From UBA2779 sp965232165 (GTDB taxonomy: Bacteria; Spirochaetota; Spirochaetia; DSM-2461): 64,000 nt of DNA. Position 1 is the stretch's first letter. Every line of letters begins with the position of its first letter. A program made the translations under genes and the position numbers. Positions 61,850-64,000 of this stretch are shown here, in pieces. The notes below the pieces were generated by a model. That model did not search any database. It was not told where the DNA came from and saw only the letters and a list, made by a program, of their open reading frames with translations. Location of the stretch: positions 372,001 to 436,000 of the forward strand of contig CBDDOY010000001.1 of assembly GCA_965232165.1 (NCBI GenBank). Reading direction: 5' to 3'.

Positions 61850-62409
61850 CTCATCAAGAGCCTAGGCCATGAGATGGAAGATAAGGGTTCGTCCATGAGG
61901 TTATCATAGTGTTTCGGTGCAATGGCATCAAGGATACTGCCGCATGAAAAGGTTTCCCATTCGGCATCACTGAAGATCGTTACGAAGAATGTTGATGCCT
62001 GCAAGGGGGGGGGACAGGTTGGGGATCAACGGAAACAGAGAAGTCCGGCACTTCATCAATTGGTTTGGCCGTTACTGTTACCGCCAGGACGGTGAAGTAT
62101 TCTGTTCCGTCAACTGTTGCCTTCACGGTAATTACAGCGTCCCTGACATTCGCGGTCGAATTAACCTCTACAACACCGGTGGCTGAAGCAACACTTATGC
62201 CCTGCGGGCTGGTTTTTCCACGCTGGGGCAGAACTCATCCCGTCCTGAGCCGCACCAAAAGTTGAGGTAATTCCGCTGCTGTACGCGAATGACGGCTGTG
62301 TTGTACCGCCATTCTCATCATCCGTCGTTCCTGGGCACGATGCCAGAAACGCCAGCAGTCCGACTGACAACAGTGTTTCACTGATCATTAACCGAGAAAA
62401 CTTCTTCAT
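61850..62409 (-). pseudogene. lipoprotein gene with a one-base frameshift
   Basis: From the ATG at 62409: LLAFLASCPGTTDDENGG (lipobox LASC) and YSSGITSTFGAAQDG. At about 62203 an extra G moves the frame; the continuation reads GISVASATGVVEVNSTANVR, DAVITVKATVDGTEYF and VTVTAKPIDEVPDF, an Ig-like/cadherin-type beta domain. The text then reaches a nine-G run (62006-62014 on the + strand). Surface lipoprotein remnant; length alteration at the G tract could also change its tail. Confidence 0.65.
62006..62014. repeat. poly-G tract, 9 G
   Basis: Near the 3' end of the broken lipoprotein gene; the reading frame of its tail depends on the number of G. Confidence 0.8.
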
Positions 62410-62867
62410 TCTAATTCTCCTTCATGAAGAATATCTGGTACGATATATTAGTATTGTGCATATTGCTACCATAATAATCAACAGATGGTTTGCTGGTCAA
62501 CTTAGGCCGTTGTCCATAAATAGAAATGATAGGAACTGTAACTTTTCGTGTTTTCCGTGCTTTTCGTGGTTAAAAACTTTCCGTGTATTCTGTGTGTTCC
62601 GCGGTTAAATCCGCAGATGACGCAGGGCAGGGAATCCATGAACCACGAGATGAAAGCTGACAGGCTCCTAGCTGCTGTTCATTGTATATTCAATAGCCGA
62701 GAATAAAAAAGATGACTGGGTTTATTTCAAAACTGGCAGAGCCTGGTTCTGCCAAGGCAGGGGAAGGCTCTGAAGCATTCCACACAGATACGGGTGTCTC
62801 AGGCTCGGCCCCTCGCATGAGGCGCAAACTGTGTTTTGACCGAGACTTGATACAGCGGGTTTTGCTA
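62410..62867. repeat. intergenic region with CACGAA-type degenerate repeats
   Basis: At 62536-62615: CGTGTTTTCCGTGCTTTTCG, TGGTTAAA, then TCCGTGTATTCTGTGTGTTC, CGCGGTTAAATCC. It shares the CGTG-N5-CGTG spacing and the terminal TTCGTGGTTAAAA with the 9-mer tracts of the 38.7-40.7 kb array, but is degenerate. No gene seen; the possible promoter of the next gene was not identified. Confidence 0.5.
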
Positions 62868-64000
62868 ATGAATCTCTTTTTTGTGTTAGTCTGGCTGTTC
62901 TTGTCTTGTGCAACTTCCAAGAGATTAATCATGGACACCCCTGCCAACATCGAGAAAACGGTAACCAGCGTGTTGATTGGCGAACAGTTGCGCATAACAG
63001 CGGATGATTATCAGAGCATTCAGCTTCTACTGAATGATAAGAACCCCCGGCGGCATCTCGCCGGTATTATCCTCGCGGGGCAGACAAAAGATGCTTTTTT
63101 CTACCCATATCTATTCTCCTCCGCATTGAATAAGAATCAAGAAATCGCCGATAAGGCGATATCTGTGATTCTCGACGATGTCCAGGGGTTCCGTGAGTAT
63201 CTCATTATCGTTCTTGGCAGTGCAGAATTCCAATTAAGGAGTCAGATTCTTTCTGTCCTGGGGAAAATTGGTGACAAGGATATCGTGCCCTTGCTTATTA
63301 ACTACTTCAAGGACCCTTCTGATGATGTCCGCAATCAGGCATCCCTCGCTGTTTACGCAATTGCCGACAGAAACGATCCATTCCTCCAGGAGGCCCTCTC
63401 AGAGCCGGATCCATTAATCGTATCTATTGCGTATCGCACATTGAGCCGATATGCCAATCCCAGCGACACCCCACTATTCATCAATGCCTTCACGGCTGCG
63501 GATCCTATGATACAGGAGGAGGCACAGCGAGCCGCCCTGAGGCTCGGGGAAGCGGGATTGCCGTATCTTCATCTGGCCGCCGCAGACACAAAGGGATCTT
63601 TGGATTCCCGTATTGCCACCTTGAATGTGATGCAAGGTCTACGCTCTCCTGAAAGCATTGAAACGCTCTTTGCACTCCTCGGAGAAGAGAATGAGAAGAT
63701 ACGCACAAAGGTTACTGGACTTCTGGGCACTTATGATGCCGAAGCGATTCCCGTTCTTATCAGAATTTATGAGACCTCCAGTGCTGTCAATCGTGTCAAC
63801 AGCATTCAGCTCATGGGGAAAATCGGGGCGTCTGCAACACTGCCCCTACTGACAAAAGCCTTAGCTGACAACTCTTCTGCGGCGGCAATAGCCGCAAGCG
63901 AAGCATTGATGTCGTTCGGCTCTGAAGCATGGCCGGCACTGAGGATGGAAATTGACACCAGTACATCGAATTCTCAGATTCTAGCCTTAGAAGTATTGCG
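62868..64000 (+). CDS. HEAT-repeat lipoprotein, C-terminus beyond the window
   Basis: From the ATG at 62868: MNLFFVLVWLFLSC (lipobox LFLSC, Cys14) and at least 360 further residues to the window edge. The body is made of HEAT-type helical repeats: LRSQILSVLGKIGDKDIVPL, DVRNQASLAVYAIADRNDP, IAYRTLSRYANPSDTPLF, and so on, about nine units. Such exported helical solenoids act as scaffolds. The frame stays open to the end. No enzyme motif is seen. Confidence 0.8.
   Translation, partial: MNLFFVLVWLFLSCATSKRLIMDTPANIEKTVTSVLIGEQLRITADDYQSIQLLLNDKNPRRHLAGIILAGQTKDAFFYPYLFSSALNKNQEIADKAISVILDDVQGFREYLIIVLGSAEFQLRSQILSVLGKIGDKDIVPLLINYFKDPSDDVRNQASLAVYAIADRNDPFLQEALSEPDPLIVSIAYRTLSRYANPSDTPLFINAFTAADPMIQEEAQRAALRLGEAGLPYLHLAAADTKGSLDSRIATLNVMQGLRSPESIETLFALLGEENEKIRTKVTGLLGTYDAEAIPVLIRIYETSSAVNRVNSIQLMGKIGASATLPLLTKALADNSSAAAIAASEALMSFGSEAWPALRMEIDTSTSNSQILALEVL

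Noticed and set aside
62690..62995. Minus-strand 101-residue frame at the right end
   Set aside because: It is antisense to the start of the HEAT-repeat lipoprotein, which has a lipobox and a frame open to the window end.
1..64000. tRNA and rRNA genes
   Set aside because: I looked for T-loop GTTCGAATC-type and rRNA core motifs by eye and found none in intergenic positions; a tRNA search program would be decisive.

Overview
The window reads as a spirochaete chromosome segment, probably Treponema-like. The pointers are: a mevalonate operon in the gene order known from Borrelia (HMG-CoA synthase, type 2 IPP isomerase, HMG-CoA reductase, diphosphomevalonate decarboxylase, phosphomevalonate kinase); a PUR-alpha/DUF3276 protein like Borrelia BpuR; a diversity-generating retroelement (DGR) of the type known in Treponema; poly-G tracts; and many dispersed palindromic repeats. 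This assignment is inference; no rRNA or tRNA gene was seen.

Layout. 1-2700: remains of a small integron (broken intI, candidate attI, two attC sites, two cassettes) and restriction-modification debris. 2.7-24.4 kb: mostly housekeeping genes: aroA, a TauE/SafE exporter with a DUF1634 partner, an FprA flavodiiron protein, Lon, a CoA-disulfide reductase/rhodanese fusion, a leuB-type dehydrogenase, a phosphatase/PUR-alpha cluster, a FucU/aldo-keto reductase/fructosamine-kinase operon, a KDG-type kinase, a flavodoxin, an SDR protein and a broken sensor kinase. 24.4-51.4 kb is an accessory island: IS30, two IS1634-type elements, an IS1182 wreck, an AAA/PD-(D/E)XK protein, and the most interesting locus, a secreted caspase-like protein (28347-31343) followed by a DGR. 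51.5-64 kb returns to housekeeping: the mevalonate operon, a MATE exporter, hisIE-hisA, a CorC/HlyC protein and two lipoproteins.

The DGR (31358-35102) has all canonical parts: a lipoprotein target with FN3-like repeats and a C-terminal FISUMP/C-type-lectin-like domain, a 137-bp variable repeat (VR), a 14-bp hairpin just after it, avd, a 137-bp template repeat (TR), and a reverse transcriptase. VR and TR differ at 24 positions, all at TR adenines. The reverse transcriptase is broken by a 160-bp mobile repeat, by loss of the first catalytic motifs and by frameshift, so the machine was evidently used and then disabled. Pieces of a second caspase cassette flank it.

Next to it lie two unusual repeat arrays. 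At 38.7-41.0 kb, the 3' end of an Rpn-type (PD-(D/E)XK) gene is repeated about eight times, each copy followed by a tract built from two alternating 9-mers. At 41.2-44.0 kb, a DUF1640-like coiled-coil membrane gene is repeated five times plus a remnant, the copies differing by modular insertions in the coiled coil. At least three dispersed non-coding repeat families thread through the window: a 160-bp element with GGGCACCTCT ends, a 148-bp element whose ends resemble IS1182 ends, and a 120-bp GC-rich element with the ACCCTTCGGGTCGGGC motif. They mark many of the gene breakages.
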